A stretch of 50,166 nucleotides of DNA from an uncultured Dorea sp. (GTDB lineage Bacteria; Bacillota_A; Clostridia; Lachnospirales; Lachnospiraceae): contig CAJTRO010000008.1 of the NCBI GenBank assembly GCA_910579015.1, positions 38,994-89,159 on the forward strand, read 5' to 3'. This document shows positions 49,214 through 50,166 of this stretch, in pieces (position 1 is the first letter of the stretch; each line of letters opens with the position of its first letter). The position numbers were made by a program, and so were the translations under genes. The notes below the pieces were generated by a model. That model was not told where the DNA came from, searched no databases, and saw only the letters and a program-made list of their open reading frames with translations.

Positions 49214-50146
49214 ATGGGTAACAGAGAATATCAGGAAAGGGAGAGACCAGGGAAAAGACGGAGGAAGAAGAGCCACAGGGTATATGCCTTTGTTGTTCTT
49301 TTGCTGGGTGCGGCGATCGCAGCCGGTCTGATCTTTGTAATCTTCTATGTCCAGAAGATCGAGGTCAGGGGAAACGAATACGTGACAGAGCAGGAGATCG
49401 TCAAGGCGGTCCAAAGCGACAGATATTCGGTCAACACACTGTTTATTCTGGGGAAATATGCGACGGGCAGGGGAGAAGTGCCGCCGTGCCTTGAGCGGAT
49501 GAAGGTCGGCATGAAGCTTCCGTGGATCGTGAAGGTGGATGTGAAGGAGAAGGCTGTCGTCGGATACATAAAAGATGGCGATAAGTACGCCTATTTTGAT
49601 AAGGAAGGACTTGTTGTGCTGGAGTCTTCTGCGCTGATGGAAGGCGTGCCTTATATTGAAGGCATCGAGGTGGAGAAGATCCGTCTGTACCAGCCGCTCA
49701 AGAGCGATGATACGCAGATTTTTGAACAGCTCCTTGAGACATCGAAGGAGCTTAAGAAGTATGAGATGGCAATGGACAGGATCGTGTGCGGACAGAATGG
49801 GATCAGCCTTTACAGCGGGAAGGTGAGGATCTGTCTGGGAGATACGGTGTCCGCAGAGAAGATCGCACAGATCAGACCGATCCTTGAGAAGCTCGGCGAC
49901 AGGGAAGGAACTCTGCATCTGGAGAATTATTCGGAGGTAAACAAGTCGGTTACGTTCGAAGAGGGCGCGGTTACAGAAGAAATCGCCGGGCAGGCAGAAC
50001 CGGAAAACGGAGAAGCCGGAGAGGCAGAGCCGGAAAGCAAAGAAGCCGGACAGGCAGAACCAGAAGGCGGAGGCGCCGGGGAAGAAGCGCCGGCAAATGC
50101 AGGAGCCGGGACAGAAGAGACGTCGGGAGAGAATCCGGAAGGATAA
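49214..50146 (+). CDS. FtsQ/DivIB-type division protein
   Basis: I place the start at ATG 49214 (MGNREYQERERPG), which follows GGAGCAGGATTAT; an ATG at 49163 in the same frame would add 17 residues encoded by the repeat region. The 310-residue protein has a basic cytoplasmic head (GKRRRKKSHR), one membrane helix (about 24-46), a POTRA domain (QKIEVRGNEYVTEQEIVKAV, then LPWIVKVDVKEKAVVGYI) and a FtsQ-like beta domain, ending in an acidic decapeptide repeat tail. DivIB/FtsQ is part of the FtsL-DivIC-DivIB complex. The next division genes lie off the right edge. Confidence 0.88.
   Translation: MGNREYQERERPGKRRRKKSHRVYAFVVLLLGAAIAAGLIFVIFYVQKIEVRGNEYVTEQEIVKAVQSDRYSVNTLFILGKYATGRGEVPPCLERMKVGMKLPWIVKVDVKEKAVVGYIKDGDKYAYFDKEGLVVLESSALMEGVPYIEGIEVEKIRLYQPLKSDDTQIFEQLLETSKELKKYEMAMDRIVCGQNGISLYSGKVRICLGDTVSAEKIAQIRPILEKLGDREGTLHLENYSEVNKSVTFEEGAVTEEIAGQAEPENGEAGEAEPESKEAGQAEPEGGGAGEEAPANAGAGTEETSGENPEG
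49985..50104 (+). repeat. four 30-bp repeats in the ftsQ tail
   Basis: Units at 49985, 50015, 50045 and 50075 encode AGQAEPENGE, AGEAEPESKE, AGQAEPEGGG and AGEEAPANAG. They form a flexible acidic, Ala/Gly/Pro-rich outer tail. Confidence 0.85.
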
Positions 50147-50166
50147 GAGCATAAGGAAACGGACGC

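Noticed and set aside
1..50166. CRISPR arrays, tRNA or rRNA genes, insertion sequences, prophage genes
   Set aside because: No regularly spaced repeats with unique spacers, no tRNA-like cloverleaf with CCA-type ends, no rRNA sequence and no transposase, integrase or phage structural motif was found.

Overview
The window looks like a chromosomal segment of a spore-forming, gut-type Lachnospiraceae bacterium (Firmicutes, Clostridium cluster XIVa, near Dorea, Faecalicatena or Clostridium scindens). Support comes from the CotJA-CotJB-CotJC spore-coat operon, a Firmicutes-type division/cell-wall cluster with a SpoVD-like PBP, a Firmicutes-type (T7SSb) secretion locus, a lysine-rich DUF6465-type protein, NiaR control of NAD synthesis, and consistently strong AGGAGG ribosome binding sites. 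Family names come from recognising motifs by eye; no database search was run.

Left edge (1-1422): an AT-rich stretch, then a leftward ECF-type sigma factor with its own ECF-like promoter and a broken anti-sigma gene (in-frame TAA plus a probable internal deletion). A divergent sigma-A-type promoter fires rightward into the next region.

Type VII secretion island (1423-12995): EsaA-like, WXG100, EssA-like, EsaB/YukD-like, EssB and EssC genes in one tightly packed operon. These are followed by a cargo module: a SACOL2603/Lap1-like helical partner, a 483-residue effector with an LXG-like helical front and a papain-like cysteine-peptidase tail (Cys276, His427), an exported candidate immunity protein, and a small charged protein. 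This is the most interesting part of the window: it reads as a complete contact-dependent toxin delivery system with a peptidase warhead.

NAD region (13028-17469): nadA-nadB-nadC-niaR, de novo NAD synthesis with its probable repressor and a candidate operator over the promoter, then a cytidylate-kinase-like protein.

Mixed housekeeping (17541-36938): an ArsP-type permease, a DUF6465 histone-H1-like protein, a membrane protein with an acidic tail, a PHP-domain phosphoesterase, feoA-feoB behind a Fur-box-like site, a CmpB-family membrane protein, leuC-leuD, thrC, a probable 6S RNA, a GH31 glucosidase, an orphan peptide-binding lipoprotein, two amidohydrolases (one lacking the first metal-binding HxH), a small membrane protein and a DegV protein.

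Spore coat and division cluster (36976-50166): a leftward FtsW/RodA paralogue, cotJABC behind a sigma-E-like -10 element, then mraZ-rsmH-ftsL-like-PBP-SpoVD-like PBP-mraY-murD-ftsW-ftsQ. The mraZ promoter carries a phased array of AAAGTGG boxes, the SpoVD-like gene has its ribosome binding site inside a strong hairpin, and murG, often found between ftsW and ftsQ, is absent; that gap holds a degenerate ~40-bp tandem repeat.
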